Below, one piece after another: positions 1 to 9,148 of a stretch of DNA of 64,000 nucleotides. The notes beneath the pieces are model-generated. The model made no database searches. It saw only the letters and a list, made by a program, of their open reading frames with translations, and had not been told where the DNA came from. The translations under genes and the position numbers were made by a program. Source of the DNA: Desulfobacter hydrogenophilus (lineage in GTDB: Bacteria; Desulfobacterota; Desulfobacteria; Desulfobacterales; Desulfobacteraceae). The stretch covers positions 2,296,501-2,360,500 of the forward strand of contig NZ_CP036313.1 in NCBI RefSeq assembly GCF_004319545.1, written 5' to 3'. Each line of letters begins with the position of its first letter. The first letter of the stretch is position 1.

Positions 1-750
1 AAATAAATCCAGGGCATCTGTTTTTTCGGTGCCGTCTTCCAGATTTTTTACTTTGACCGGAATGCCGTCTTTGAATTCAATGGTGATGCGTGTGGGGGTA
101 TCCGGGGCCTTTTCAGGAGATACGGTGCGGGAATAGATGCTTTCATCGCATACTGCGCCGGGATCTTCAAGAATCCCTGCTTCATGGGAAATGTGCAGCA
201 GGTTATCATCTTCGCTATAAGGCTTGGCTGCGGTCTGCTTGGTTTGAATCCCGTGCTTTTCCGCATAGGCAAGAAGGTCGGAACGGCCCTGGAAGGCATT
301 GAGAAAGTCCGGATTTTTCCACGGTGCAATGACTTTTATGGCCGGATTCAGGGCATAGTAAGAGAGCTCAAACCGCACCTGGTCGTTTCCTTTACCCGTG
401 GCGCCGTGGGACACATATTGGGCACCTACTTCCTTTGCGATTTCAATCTGCTTTTTGGCAATGATGGGACGGGCAATGGCTGTACCTAAAAGATAGCGGC
501 CTTCGTAAACCGTATTGGACTTGAAAACGGGGAATATATAATCGGTGACAAATTCCTTTTTCATATCTTCGATAAACACTTTTGACGCACCGATTTTAAG
601 GGCTTTTTGTTCTGCTGCCTGAAAATCTTCATCCTGGCCAATGTCAGCCATGTATGCAAATACTTCATAGCCCTGTTCCAGCAGCCATTTGAGGATAACC
701 GACGTATCCAGTCCGCCCGAATACGCCAGAACCACTTTTTCCTTTGCCAT
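1..750 (-). CDS. argG: Argininosuccinate synthase, N-terminal part (cut by window edge)
   Basis: Ligates citrulline and aspartate using ATP to give argininosuccinate, the penultimate step of arginine synthesis, in the cytoplasm. The reverse-strand reading starts at the ATG at 750 and opens with the PP-loop signature [15 protein letters not shown], followed by [11 protein letters not shown] and the family motif [15 protein letters not shown] near residue 120. About 250 of the usual roughly 400 residues are present; the C-terminus lies beyond base 1. No frame break is seen. The next gene upstream is the unrelated, same-strand glycogen phosphorylase, separated by about 375 bases holding a dispersed palindromic repeat, so argG probably has its own promoter. 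Confidence 0.95.
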   Translation of the reverse strand, partial: MAKEKVVLAYSGGLDTSVILKWLLEQGYEVFAYMADIGQDEDFQAAEQKALKIGASKVFIEDMKKEFVTDYIFPVFKSNTVYEGRYLLGTAIARPIIAKKQIEIAKEVGAQYVSHGATGKGNDQVRFELSYYALNPAIKVIAPWKNPDFLNAFQGRSDLLAYAEKHGIQTKQTAAKPYSEDDNLLHISHEAGILEDPGAVCDESIYSRTVSPEKAPDTPTRITIEFKDGIPVKVKNLEDGTEKTDALDLF

Positions 751-946
751 TAAAAACTCCTTCAATTCATTTGGTATTTGGCCGCAAATTTTATTTTACG
801 GTCCTTGTGTTACTTCAAACACGAGTTATTAACGCAAAAAAATAGATAACAGTCAAGCACATAGGGCAATCGCATGTAATTTCTCGTCCGTCGTCTGATG
901 TTAAATTTCAAATAGCTCATACGGATTATAAAGTATAGCCCTCCCT
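751..946. other. argG upstream region, nothing recognised
   Basis: AT-rich stretch between the argG start and the palindromic repeat. It should contain the argG promoter, but I cannot pick out a convincing -35/-10 pair or an ArgR-type operator. Confidence 0.4.
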
Positions 947-1112
947 TAAGGACCGCAGATTAAATAACTTGAACGAAATAGCTTGCCTTTTGGCCCAGCT
1001 ACTTCGCTGCATCAAAGGCCAAATAGGCCTGCTATTCAACCTTTGATGCGCCTTGTAGATGAACCAAAATTCGACGTTATTTCTGCCCAACTTATTTTAT
1101 CTGCGGTCCTTA
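947..1112. repeat. Dispersed palindromic repeat, family A, copy 1
   Basis: A 166-base element bounded by imperfect inverted ends of about 25 bases that begin TAAGGACCGCAGAT. Inside is a second, nested inverted pair, GCATCAAAGG and CCTTTGATGC. A second copy, nearly identical across its whole length, lies at 9511-9676. There is no credible ORF inside. It sits between the glycogen phosphorylase stop and argG. It resembles a non-autonomous MITE or large REP-type element; its transposase is not in the window. Confidence 0.8.
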
Positions 1113-1124
1113 GTTCCTTCACAA

Positions 1125-3668
1125 TCAGGTGCGCACAATTTTATCGCGTTGGGGAAATTTAAAACCATTCTCCGGCAATTGCTGCAGCTTGAGCTCAACC
1201 GGGAAGGGTTTGATCTTCCAAATTTTCCGGCAATAATCGGCAATGGACCTATCCGAGGAAAATTTTCCCATTCGAGCGGCATTGAGTATGGCCATTTTTG
1301 TCCATCTCCTGGTATCCTGGAACACCTCCCCCACCTTCTGCTGGCAGTCCACATAGGATTGATAATCGGCAAGCACCATATACGGATCATGATAAAGCAA
1401 CGAATCAATCAGAGGTCGGAACAGCTCCCGATCGCCATGGGAGAAATGCCCCGTAGCAATAAGATTGATTGCGGCTTTGAGCCCCTCGTTTTGGTTGTAG
1501 ATTGTCTGGGGATCATAACCGGCAGTTCCTAACTCCTGTACCTCGTTAACGTCCATACCAAACAGGAAGAAATTTTCCGGGGCAACCTCCTCCCGGATCT
1601 CCACATTGGCCCCATCCAGGGTTCCGATGGTCAAGGCACCATTCATGGAAAACTTCATATTACCCGTGCCCGAAGCTTCTTTACCGGCAAGAGAAATCTG
1701 CTCACTCAAGTCGGCCATGGGATAAACCATATGGCCAATCTGCACGTTGAAGTTGGGGATGAACAGAACCTGCAGGCGGGTATTAACGTCGGGGTCGCTG
1801 TTGACCACCTCGGCAATCGAATTGATAAGCTTTATGATAAGCTTGGCCATGGTATATCCCGGCGCAGCCTTACCGCCGAAGATAAAGATTCTGGGCGGGA
1901 CATCAAGATTCGGATTGTTTTTAAGGCGTTGGTACAGGTTGACGATGTGCAAGAGGTTAAGATGCTGACGTTTATACTCGTGGATCCGTTTAACCTGGAC
2001 GTCAAACATGGCATAGGGATTAAACATCGGGCCGTAGGCACAGGAGAACATGGCGCAGATATCCTGCTTGTTATCAAATTTGACTTGCTGCCATTTTTCG
2101 CAGAAGACCGGGTCATCGACCATCGGTTCTAACTCCCGGAGCTTATATAAATTGGTGATCCAGCCATCGCCGATGGCTGAGCTGATCAATCGGGCAAGGC
2201 GCGGATTGCTGAGTACCATCCATCGGCGGGGTGTCACCCCATTGGTGACATTGGTAAGTTTGTCCGGCCACAAACGATGGAAATCAGTTAGGGTATGATT
2301 CTTTAATAGCCTTGTGTGGAGTTCTGCCACCCCGTTGATTGCATAGCCGCCAATGCAGGCAAGGTGTGCCATGCGCACATAACGCTCTCCTGATTCATCA
2401 ATGATGGACATTCGCCGAACCACGTCCACGTCACCCGGGTATTTAATACGGACAAGATCGAGGAATCGGCTGTTGATTTCATAAATAATCTCCAGGTGCC
2501 GGGGCAGCACCCTGCCCAGCATGGCCACCGGCCATTTCTCCAGGGCTTCTGGAAGAAGAGTATGGTTGGTATAGGCAAAGGTGTGGGTGACTATATCCCA
2601 TGCCCGCTCCCAACTATAGTGGTGAACATCGATCAAAAGCCGCATAAATTCAGGCACGGCAATGGCCGGATGGGTGTCGTTGAGCTGTACTGCAAATTTG
2701 TCGGGGAAATTGTCCAGGTTTGGAAACATAAACAGATGGATACGAACCATGTCCTGCATGGAACAGCTGACAAAGAAATATTGCTGAAAAAGACGAAGCT
2801 CCTTTCCCCTGAAATGCTCGTCATTGGGATAGAGGACCTTGGTAATGGTTTCGGCCATGATTTTCTCATGCACCGCACCCTGATAGTCACCAACATTAAA
2901 ATCGTCAAAGTCAAAGCTTTTTGGGGCCTCGGCACTCCACAGTCTGAGCAGGTTTACGTTGTTGACCCGGTACCCCAGAACCGGTGTGTCGTAGGGGATT
3001 CCCTTGACCATTCCTCCCGGAACCCAGCGAACCCTCTGGTTGCCATGGTCATCCGTGTACTGCTCCGTATGCCCCCGGGCCCCAACCTCCACCGTTAGAT
3101 CCGCCTTTTTAAACTCCCAGGGATTACCGGGCTGCAGCCAGCGATCGCCCAGCTCTTTCTGCCATCCGTTTTTAATCTCTTGATCGAACATACCAAACTC
3201 ATAACGGATACCATAGCCAATGGCTGGAATCTGAAGACTTGCCAAGGAATCCAGATAACAGGCAGCAAGTCTGCCAAGACCGCCGTTGCCAAGGCCGGGT
3301 TCCTCTTCATGGTCGATGATCTGTTTGATGTCAAGGCCACACTCTTCAACCGCCCGGGAGACCTGATCATACAGACCCAGATTGATAAGATTGTTGTGCA
3401 GATGGGGTCCCATCAAAAATTCGGCTGACAGATAGCCGACAATTTTACTCTCCTTTTTCTGAAGGGATAGAATCGAATTGAGAAACATTTGCTGCATTCT
3501 ATCCCGCACCGTATAGCTCACCGCAAGATAGTAATCGTTGAGTGATGCGTTTTGCGGCCACACCCCCTGCTGATAAAAAAGCTTGTAGGCAAAACCACGT
3601 TTCAATTTTTTAATGTTATTGCTGTCGTTGGTGTGGCTGCTACAGTCGGTTGTATTTGTTCGGGTCAT
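1125..3668 (-). CDS. glgP: Glycogen/starch/alpha-glucan phosphorylase
   Basis: Phosphorolyses alpha-1,4-glucan to glucose 1-phosphate, a cytoplasmic PLP enzyme that mobilises storage glycogen. The 847-residue product has the normal family length. Recognisable blocks are EPGLGNGGLGRLAACYLDSL near residue 120, LNDTHPAIAVPE, NVTNGVTPRRW, VKRIHEYKRQHLNLL, and the PLP-lysine signature EASGTGNMKFSMNG in the last third. The start at 3668 is ATG preceded by a purine-rich AATTTTGGAGGATT ribosome site. It stands alone, divergent from DUF2058, with a 430-base AT-rich spacer; no other glycogen gene is nearby. Confidence 0.97.
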   Translation of the reverse strand: MTRTNTTDCSSHTNDSNNIKKLKRGFAYKLFYQQGVWPQNASLNDYYLAVSYTVRDRMQQMFLNSILSLQKKESKIVGYLSAEFLMGPHLHNNLINLGLYDQVSRAVEECGLDIKQIIDHEEEPGLGNGGLGRLAACYLDSLASLQIPAIGYGIRYEFGMFDQEIKNGWQKELGDRWLQPGNPWEFKKADLTVEVGARGHTEQYTDDHGNQRVRWVPGGMVKGIPYDTPVLGYRVNNVNLLRLWSAEAPKSFDFDDFNVGDYQGAVHEKIMAETITKVLYPNDEHFRGKELRLFQQYFFVSCSMQDMVRIHLFMFPNLDNFPDKFAVQLNDTHPAIAVPEFMRLLIDVHHYSWERAWDIVTHTFAYTNHTLLPEALEKWPVAMLGRVLPRHLEIIYEINSRFLDLVRIKYPGDVDVVRRMSIIDESGERYVRMAHLACIGGYAINGVAELHTRLLKNHTLTDFHRLWPDKLTNVTNGVTPRRWMVLSNPRLARLISSAIGDGWITNLYKLRELEPMVDDPVFCEKWQQVKFDNKQDICAMFSCAYGPMFNPYAMFDVQVKRIHEYKRQHLNLLHIVNLYQRLKNNPNLDVPPRIFIFGGKAAPGYTMAKLIIKLINSIAEVVNSDPDVNTRLQVLFIPNFNVQIGHMVYPMADLSEQISLAGKEASGTGNMKFSMNGALTIGTLDGANVEIREEVAPENFFLFGMDVNEVQELGTAGYDPQTIYNQNEGLKAAINLIATGHFSHGDRELFRPLIDSLLYHDPYMVLADYQSYVDCQQKVGEVFQDTRRWTKMAILNAARMGKFSSDRSIADYCRKIWKIKPFPVELKLQQLPENGFKFPQRDKIVRT

Positions 3669-4102
3669 TTAATCCTCCAAAATTTCTGGGATTCCAGCCA
3701 TTTGATTTTTTTTAAGAGCTATGGTTTGTTTTCTAAAACGTATTAAAAGAAAATAAGCCATTTTTTTGAAATAATGTCGTGTTATTGCTTGATTTAAGTC
3801 GGTTACGATTTTTAAATGATGCGTTATGGCACACCCTTATGGATTATCCTTATAAGCCAATGAAAATATGAAGTTTTCAAATACACCATTAACATAAAAA
3901 TTGCCATCATTTTTAAATAATACGATATTGTATTGCGAATGGTGTAATGCCATATAAAAAAATAACTATCTGATTTTATATTATATAATTACCAATTGCC
4001 CATTAAGATGCTCCGAGGCGGTAATTCAAAGTCAATTATGGTTGAACTATATTGTGTCGCTGGATATATTATTGTGGAAAAAATTACAAGGGGAGGGGAG
4101 AG
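3669..4102. other. Divergent intergenic region between glgP and DUF2058
   Basis: About 430 very AT-rich bases containing the promoters of two divergent units. No palindrome, RNA gene or ORF with a ribosome site stands out. A reading that extends the DUF2058 ORF upstream to 4052 exists but has no ribosome site. Confidence 0.4.
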
Positions 4103-4579
4103 ATGGGATTGTCTTTACAGGATCAGCTCCTGAAAGCCGGGATAGCTGATAAAAAACAGGCTAACAAAGTCAACCAGGAGCAACGGGTTAAGCGGAAAAA
4201 AAATAAAGGCAAAAAAAAGACGCCTGAAATTAATCAAACCCGTCAATCACAGTTAGCTCAGGCCAAACGGAGCCGAGAACTCAACCGCCAGTCCAACCAG
4301 GAGAAAGAAAAACAGCAGAGATTGGCCCAGGCCAAGCAATTAATAGAGGAGAACCGCCTGGACCTGAGAAAGTACGAAGATCCATACTATTTCAAGGTCG
4401 GTAAGAAAATAAAAAAACTCTACGTTAACGATGAAATCACCCAAAAACTTGGTCGGGGGCAGCTTGCTATTGTTACGCTGAATAGTGTCTACGAAATCGT
4501 TCCGGCTAAAGTTGCCCGGAAAATAGTGGATCGTGATCCGGATTCTTTGGTGGTATTTCATCAGTCGGAAGAAGAATAG
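4103..4579 (+). CDS. DUF2058 family protein (YaiL-like)
   Basis: Small, highly charged cytoplasmic protein of 158 residues. It begins GLSLQDQLLKAGI, matching the start of the DUF2058/YaiL family, followed by a long Lys/Gln/Arg-rich, probably coiled-coil stretch (residues 20-90). The family's C-terminal beta-rich domain (FKVGKKIKKLYVNDEITQKL) follows. I chose the ATG at 4103 because GGGGAGGGGAG precedes it, rather than an upstream start at 4052. The family is linked to nucleoid or nucleic-acid association, but its molecular role is not established. It lies 48 bases before efpL on the same strand, probably in the same transcript. Confidence 0.8.
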   Translation: MGLSLQDQLLKAGIADKKQANKVNQEQRVKRKKNKGKKKTPEINQTRQSQLAQAKRSRELNRQSNQEKEKQQRLAQAKQLIEENRLDLRKYEDPYYFKVGKKIKKLYVNDEITQKLGRGQLAIVTLNSVYEIVPAKVARKIVDRDPDSLVVFHQSEEE

Positions 4580-4627
4580 TGCATTTATTATAAAAGCAAT
4601 GAAGGTTTTATTTTAGGAGAGGCAAGT

Positions 4628-5194
4628 ATGCCAAAAGCATGTGATTTAAAAAAGGGCCAGGTGGTGGACATAAGCGGAGAACCGTATCTGGTTAAACATA
4701 TTGATGTAAGAACCCCGTCTGCAAGGGGTGCCGTTACCCTTTACAAGGTCCGGTTCAGCAGTATCAAGACCCGGCAGAAATATGAAAATTCATACAAAGG
4801 CAATGATATGCTCGATGATGTGGACCTGCAAAGAAAACCTGTCCAGTACCTTTATCCGGACGGGGACCTGCATGTGTTCATGGACACTGTGGAATATGGT
4901 CAGTATATGATTGCCCAAGACAGCATTGACGATGAATTGGTCTGGCTCACCGACGGCATGGAAGATATTGTGGGCATGTTCATTGACGGCAATCTGGTGG
5001 CCGTTGAAATTCCCGCCTCCCTTGTTTTTGAGATTACACAAACTGCTCCGGGTATCAAAGGGGCCAGTGCTACGGCCCGGACAAAACCTGCCGCCCTTTC
5101 CAACGGGGTTGAAATCCAGGTGCCTGAATATCTTGAAAACGGAGAGATGGTCAAGGTCAACACCGAAACCAGAAAATATATATCCAGGGCTTGA
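4628..5194 (+). CDS. yeiP: Elongation factor P-like protein (EfpL/YeiP)
   Basis: EF-P paralogue that helps ribosomes through proline-rich stalls. The 188 residues give the three-domain layout: KOW-like N-domain, OB domain, and C-terminal domain with PGIKGASATARTKPA and IQVPEYLENGEMVKVNTETR. The N-domain loop reads TPSARGAVT, with arginine at the position where canonical EF-P has a modified lysine; this is the hallmark of the YeiP/EfpL branch. A ribosome site (AGGAGAGG) lies upstream. The C-terminal residues ISRA match the family end. The canonical efp gene is not in the window. Confidence 0.92.
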   Translation: MPKACDLKKGQVVDISGEPYLVKHIDVRTPSARGAVTLYKVRFSSIKTRQKYENSYKGNDMLDDVDLQRKPVQYLYPDGDLHVFMDTVEYGQYMIAQDSIDDELVWLTDGMEDIVGMFIDGNLVAVEIPASLVFEITQTAPGIKGASATARTKPAALSNGVEIQVPEYLENGEMVKVNTETRKYISRA

Positions 5195-5256
5195 TTCATC
5201 TGTGGTCCTAATGACCAGGGGCCACCTTTATTCTCACGTATGTTGTGCCGGTCCGG
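5195..5256. terminator. Possible bidirectional terminator between convergent genes
   Basis: A short hairpin, TGGTC-ctaat-GACCA, lies between the converging efpL and DHH phosphoesterase genes. The stem is short and there is no strong T-run, so this is a weak call. Confidence 0.3.
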
Positions 5257-6378
5257 TCAATACGGTTGTTTAAGTTTTGAAACATACTGGTCCAGTATCG
5301 GCTCAAGCTTTTTTCTGGACAGGCTCAGGTTTCCCTGACGGAAAAAATGAACGTCGCCGCCCTCAAAGCCTTGGGGCGGGGAGATTATTTCTAAGTCAAG
5401 GTTGAATGCCAGCATGGCGGAGATGGTTGTGAAAAGAATGGGGGATTTGCAGAACACTGCAATCCCCCTTGAAAATTTTGGGGTGCGCTGGGTGTTCATA
5501 GTCATCAAAATATCCGCCTGCACTTCCCCTGCATAGGTTTCAATGCCCTTGGCAAGATCCATGTCCCTGACCATCCATTGCTCAAGGTCCAAAGGCACCG
5601 ATGCCACGGTGCAGCTTACCTTGTTGAATTGAAATGTCTTGCAGTCCCGCCTGAGCAAATCCCTTGTGTCCATTTCACTGATGTCTGATTTGGCTGCACG
5701 GATGCCCTGGTAAAATTTGTCTGCGTCCAGGCCGGCAATGAGCTTCAGGTGCTTTGCCACGGCATGGTCCCTGGGGGTCACCCGTCCGGCGTTGGGGTCA
5801 AGGTTAACGGTGTCGATCAGAATGGTTCCTAATAAAAGGGCGGCCAGGCTTGGGGGGATTTCTCCTGCAGCGCCTCCGCCACAATCATTGATCAGGTCTT
5901 CGCCTACCAGGGTGGCACAGGACCCCACCGGTTCAATCCGGCGCAGGGCATTGGGGTACAGCTTCAAGTCTTCATGGTGATCCAGGATAAGCCTGACTTT
6001 TTCTTCATATTTTGAGAAGCCATTTGTCAGGCGGTTATGGTCCACCAAAGCAAATGCTTTGACCCGGGAGATAAGTGTCTCAAATGGTTGGACGTCGTCC
6101 AGGAAAAAAAGATTGGCCACATCAATGCCTGTTTGCGAGAGCACCCACCGGCTTTCTGTTTTCAGGCGAAAATCGTCTCTTTTAATGGGAATTAAAGGCA
6201 GGGCTGAACAGGGTTCTTTGCTGCTCTCCAGCACCCAGGCGAGGCCAATGGCCGATGCCACGGAATCCAGGTCAGCGGCTTCGTTGCCGAAAACCAGCAT
6301 ATCAATATCGTGGGTGTGTGCCCTGGACCGGGCATCTGAGAGAAACCGGTTGACCGGATTTGTTTTATTCTTTTCCAT
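5257..6378 (-). CDS. DHH/DHHA2 family phosphoesterase (PPX1/PRUNE-like)
   Basis: Metal-dependent phosphohydrolase of the DHH superfamily, related to yeast exopolyphosphatase, PRUNE and family II pyrophosphatase. Metal-binding motifs are in order: GNEAADLDSVASAIG near the N-terminus, FALVDHNRL, and the name-giving LILDHHED. A DHHA2-type C-terminal domain follows (LLRRDCKTFQF onwards). The true start is judged to be the ATG at 6378 (MEKNKTN, 373 residues): the upstream extension to 6456 lies within the end of the flavoprotein gene and does not look like protein. It overlaps that gene by 14 bases, which suggests co-translation. The substrate (pyrophosphate, short polyphosphate or a nucleotide) cannot be decided from sequence. 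Confidence 0.8.
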   Translation of the reverse strand: MEKNKTNPVNRFLSDARSRAHTHDIDMLVFGNEAADLDSVASAIGLAWVLESSKEPCSALPLIPIKRDDFRLKTESRWVLSQTGIDVANLFFLDDVQPFETLISRVKAFALVDHNRLTNGFSKYEEKVRLILDHHEDLKLYPNALRRIEPVGSCATLVGEDLINDCGGGAAGEIPPSLAALLLGTILIDTVNLDPNAGRVTPRDHAVAKHLKLIAGLDADKFYQGIRAAKSDISEMDTRDLLRRDCKTFQFNKVSCTVASVPLDLEQWMVRDMDLAKGIETYAGEVQADILMTMNTQRTPKFSRGIAVFCKSPILFTTISAMLAFNLDLEIISPPQGFEGGDVHFFRQGNLSLSRKKLEPILDQYVSKLKQPY

Positions 6379-7789
6379 GGGGCCTGTCCTTTCTTTTTTC
6401 CAGGATTGGCATGGGCACCGGCTCTGTGATCTGTGCGGCGATCTGGAAAAATGCATCCAAAAGTGCTTCCTCAGGCACGGGGTGGTAAAAGGGCATGCCC
6501 AGAATTTCTTTGATCGTCAGATTTGCTCCCATGGCCCAGGCTAGAAGATGGGCCATGTGTTCGCCGGCCGGTGCCATGATTTCTGCACCCAGCAGTCGTC
6601 CCTTTTGGGGATCTGCATAAATTCTGGCCCTCCCGGCAGCTTTGCCAAGTATCATCCTGGCCCGTCCAAGTTCTTCCCAGGACGCTTCGCCCACCACATA
6701 ATCAATGCCTTTTTCCGTCAGGGCCTTGTGGGACAGTCCTGCAATGGCGATATCCGGCGAAGAAAAGGTGATGTGCAGAGGGATTCGTTTTTTAAATCGG
6801 GCCATGGTACCGGCACAGGCGTTGTAACCAGCGATGGTGCCGTCATCGGCAGCTTCATGGAGAATGGGTTTAAGGCCATTTACATCCCCGGCCAGAAACA
6901 CGGGTAGATTCCCTATCTGCAGGGTTTCAGAATCAAAGACCGGCATCCCTTTGGTATCCATGTCAAGTTTTAAGCTTTCAAGGTTTAAATTATGGAGCAT
7001 CGGCCGTCTCCCTGTGGCGATCAGCACCCGGTCCACGGTCCAGCGTTTGCTGCCGGCGCCCACTTCAAGACCGGTTTCGGTTTTGCCAAAAATTTCAGCG
7101 GTGCCAAGTTCAATGTGCATCTCTTTGGAAAAATGCTCAAAGGCATATTCTTCAAGTTTGGGGTCGGTCAGACCACCTGCCGTTTTACGGCGGCTGACGG
7201 CGGTCACTTGAACGCCTATACGATGCAGGGCCTGGCCCAACTCAATGCCGATGACGCCTAACCCAAACACGGCCATGGTCCGGGGCAGGGTTTCCAGTTC
7301 AAAGAACTGGTCCGTATCAATTATAAATTCTTTAAATGGCAGCCAGGGTTCAGGTATATAGGGCTTTGATCCGGTGGCAATGATGATGCTTTTGGCCCGG
7401 ATGGTTTCATCCCCTAAATCCAGGGTGTTGGCGTCCAGAAACCTGGCCCTTTTCCGGATCACCTTATCCATGAATCCGGACATCTCCTGGATCACGCCGC
7501 CTGAAAATTCGTCCCGCATGGACCGGACCCGTGCCATGATTTTTTTATGATCCGGGACCAGACCCTTGGCGCCGAGAATACCGTATTCATCAAAAAAACT
7601 GCACTTGTGGAAATCATCGGCCACGGCAATCAACGCCTTGGATGGCATGCAGCCCACCCGTGCACAGGTGGTACCCAGGGGGCCGTCATCAATGAGCACA
7701 TAGTTATCCGTGTGTTTGACAACCTCTTCCTGGGCCGTCAGTCCGGCTGTGCCCGCCCCGATAATCGCCACATCGTATTCTTTTGACAT
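6365..7789 (-). CDS. Dihydrolipoamide dehydrogenase-like FAD/NAD oxidoreductase
   Basis: Class I pyridine-nucleotide disulfide oxidoreductase, 474 residues. FAD site DVAIIGAGTAGLTA at the N-terminus; redox disulfide in TTCARVGCMPSKAL; NAD site FGLGVIGIELGQAL; second FAD motif PVFLAGDVNG; dimerisation domain ending with a catalytic His-Glu pair in FYHPVPEEAL. It is an Lpd-type protein without neighbouring 2-oxoacid dehydrogenase or glycine-cleavage genes, so its partner disulfide may be something other than lipoyl-E2. It is the first gene of a two-gene unit with the DHH phosphoesterase (14-base overlap) and is divergent from the carbonic anhydrase gene. Confidence 0.85.
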   Translation of the reverse strand: MSKEYDVAIIGAGTAGLTAQEEVVKHTDNYVLIDDGPLGTTCARVGCMPSKALIAVADDFHKCSFFDEYGILGAKGLVPDHKKIMARVRSMRDEFSGGVIQEMSGFMDKVIRKRARFLDANTLDLGDETIRAKSIIIATGSKPYIPEPWLPFKEFIIDTDQFFELETLPRTMAVFGLGVIGIELGQALHRIGVQVTAVSRRKTAGGLTDPKLEEYAFEHFSKEMHIELGTAEIFGKTETGLEVGAGSKRWTVDRVLIATGRRPMLHNLNLESLKLDMDTKGMPVFDSETLQIGNLPVFLAGDVNGLKPILHEAADDGTIAGYNACAGTMARFKKRIPLHITFSSPDIAIAGLSHKALTEKGIDYVVGEASWEELGRARMILGKAAGRARIYADPQKGRLLGAEIMAPAGEHMAHLLAWAMGANLTIKEILGMPFYHPVPEEALLDAFFQIAAQITEPVPMPILEKRKDRPHGKE

Positions 7790-7899
7790 AATTTTTCCTT
7801 TTCTGGGTTGTATTTTTGAAACGGCAGGTATTATCCTAGTAAATTATGAAATATAAGCCCTGAACATAACAAATTCAATAAAATTGATTACAAGGAGAG

Positions 7900-8439
7900 A
7901 TGATGACTTTATACGCATTCAAAAATATCCATCCTAAAATTCATGATTCCGTATTCATTGCGCCAACGGCTCAAATTATTGGTGATGTGCATATCGCCCA
8001 GGACGCCTCGGTCTGGTTTCAAACGGTTGTCCGGGGGGATACGGCCACAATCACCATTGGTGAACGGACAAATATCCAGGATTTGTCCATGTGCCATGCG
8101 GATGAGGGTATCCCCTTAACGGTGGGTAACGGCGTCACCGTAGGTCATCAGGTCTGTCTGCATGGCTGTACCATTGAAGACGACTGCCTGATCGGCATGG
8201 GTGCCACTGTGATGAATCAGGTCGTCATCGGCACCGGATCTGTTGTCGCGGCGGGTGCGGTGGTGCTGGAAAAAACAATTATTCCGCCATACTCCCTTGT
8301 CATCGGATCCCCTGGAAAGGTGAAAAAGACCTATGAAAACAAAGAAGAAATCACACAGATGATGCAAATTTCTTCCAACCACTATGCCGGAAACGCCAAA
8401 AAATTTGCCGACAAAGATCTGTTTTATGAAATCAAATAG
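7900..8439 (+). CDS. Gamma-class carbonic anhydrase family protein
   Basis: Left-handed beta-helix (hexapeptide repeat) protein of 179 residues. Repeats run from about residue 18 to 140 (IIGDVHIAQDASVWFQ, VVRGDTATITIGERTNIQD). Metal-ligand histidines of the gamma-CA fold are visible in MCHADEG, VGHQVCLHGC. This is the YrdA/PaaY/CaiE subgroup. Some members hydrate CO2; others are structural or act as thioesterases. A strong ribosome site, AAGGAGAG, precedes two adjacent ATGs at 7900 and 7903. It is monocistronic and followed by a family B palindromic repeat. Confidence 0.88.
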   Translation: MMTLYAFKNIHPKIHDSVFIAPTAQIIGDVHIAQDASVWFQTVVRGDTATITIGERTNIQDLSMCHADEGIPLTVGNGVTVGHQVCLHGCTIEDDCLIGMGATVMNQVVIGTGSVVAAGAVVLEKTIIPPYSLVIGSPGKVKKTYENKEEITQMMQISSNHYAGNAKKFADKDLFYEIK

Positions 8440-8508
8440 TGATATGGGCCTGGGTCGTACCTCAATGTTATTAATTTAAGCATTCATCCGTGCTTGAATA
8501 GAAACCCC

Positions 8509-8633
8509 TGTTTGGATGAAAAGTTGCCCATATGCAAGGCGTAGAAAAATTTAAAACGAAGCATACTAATTTATGTGAGGCTTTTAATTTTTTTTGCAAC
8601 GCCGCAGATGGGTGAGTCTTCGTCCAAACACTA
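8509..8633. repeat. Palindromic repeat, family B, complete copy
   Basis: A roughly 125-base imperfect palindrome. The left arm begins TGTTTGGATGAAAAGTTGCC and the right arm ends CTTCGTCCAAACACTAAT. It lies between the convergent carbonic anhydrase and thioesterase genes, and its last bases overlap the thioesterase stop codon at 8631. It could serve as a bidirectional terminator. Two separated half-copies of the same family occur at 11607 and 14251. Confidence 0.7.
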
Positions 8634-9059
8634 ATCCGACTTAGGCGGAATCACCATCAGGGTGGCACTGCTTTTTGAAATATCTTTTCCTGTGTCATCT
8701 TTGACGATGCAGTCCACAAAAACAAGGGTTCGACCCCGTTTGAAAACAGTGGCTTCGGCGGTCAGGCGGCCTTTGGACGCCATGGAAAGAAAGTCGTTTT
8801 TCAGTTCAATGGTTGTCAGGTTCTCGCCGGTTGCCAGGGTGCTCATCACCGCATGGGCGGCGGTTTCACTGGATAAGGCAATGCCTAAACCGCCCTGCAT
8901 GATCCCGGCGCCCTGGAGAAATTCGGGCCGGATTTCCATGCTGAACCGGGCATATCCTTTTTCAACCGCTTCTGCCTTTATTTGTAAAAAATCCAGAAAA
9001 GGGTTGTTGACCGGTTCTCCTGCCGTCAGTTGTTTTAGGTATAAGGGGTAGTTAAACAT
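8631..9059 (-). CDS. PaaI-type hotdog-fold thioesterase
   Basis: Acyl-CoA thioesterase of the PaaI/YbgC-like hotdog superfamily, about 142 residues. The core is GAGIMQGGLGIALSSETAAHA, where the HGG position of many family members is QGG, followed by TTIELKNDFLSMASKG and FVDCIVKDDTGKDISKSSATL. The start at 9059 is preferred over the longer ORF at 9131, because AAAAGGAAAC lies eight bases upstream. Substrate unknown. It is monocistronic and convergent with the carbonic anhydrase gene. The missing His of the H-G-G motif may alter activity. Confidence 0.8.
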   Translation of the reverse strand: MFNYPLYLKQLTAGEPVNNPFLDFLQIKAEAVEKGYARFSMEIRPEFLQGAGIMQGGLGIALSSETAAHAVMSTLATGENLTTIELKNDFLSMASKGRLTAEATVFKRGRTLVFVDCIVKDDTGKDISKSSATLMVIPPKSD

Positions 9060-9148
9060 ATAAAGTTTCCTTTTATTCATTTTATTATTGGCTGCGCATT
9101 GTAGAGAAAAATGCCTACTTTTTAAATACATTTATTGACCCGGAAACA

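Noticed and set aside
2496..3098. 200-residue open frame on the plus strand
   Set aside because: Antisense shadow of glycogen phosphorylase.
3825..3845. Possible sigma-54 promoter (TGGCAC) near glgP
   Set aside because: The matching GC-containing -12 element at the correct spacing is absent.
4052..4102. Upstream extension of the DUF2058 gene
   Set aside because: The first 17 residues do not match the family and the strong ribosome site precedes the internal ATG at 4103.
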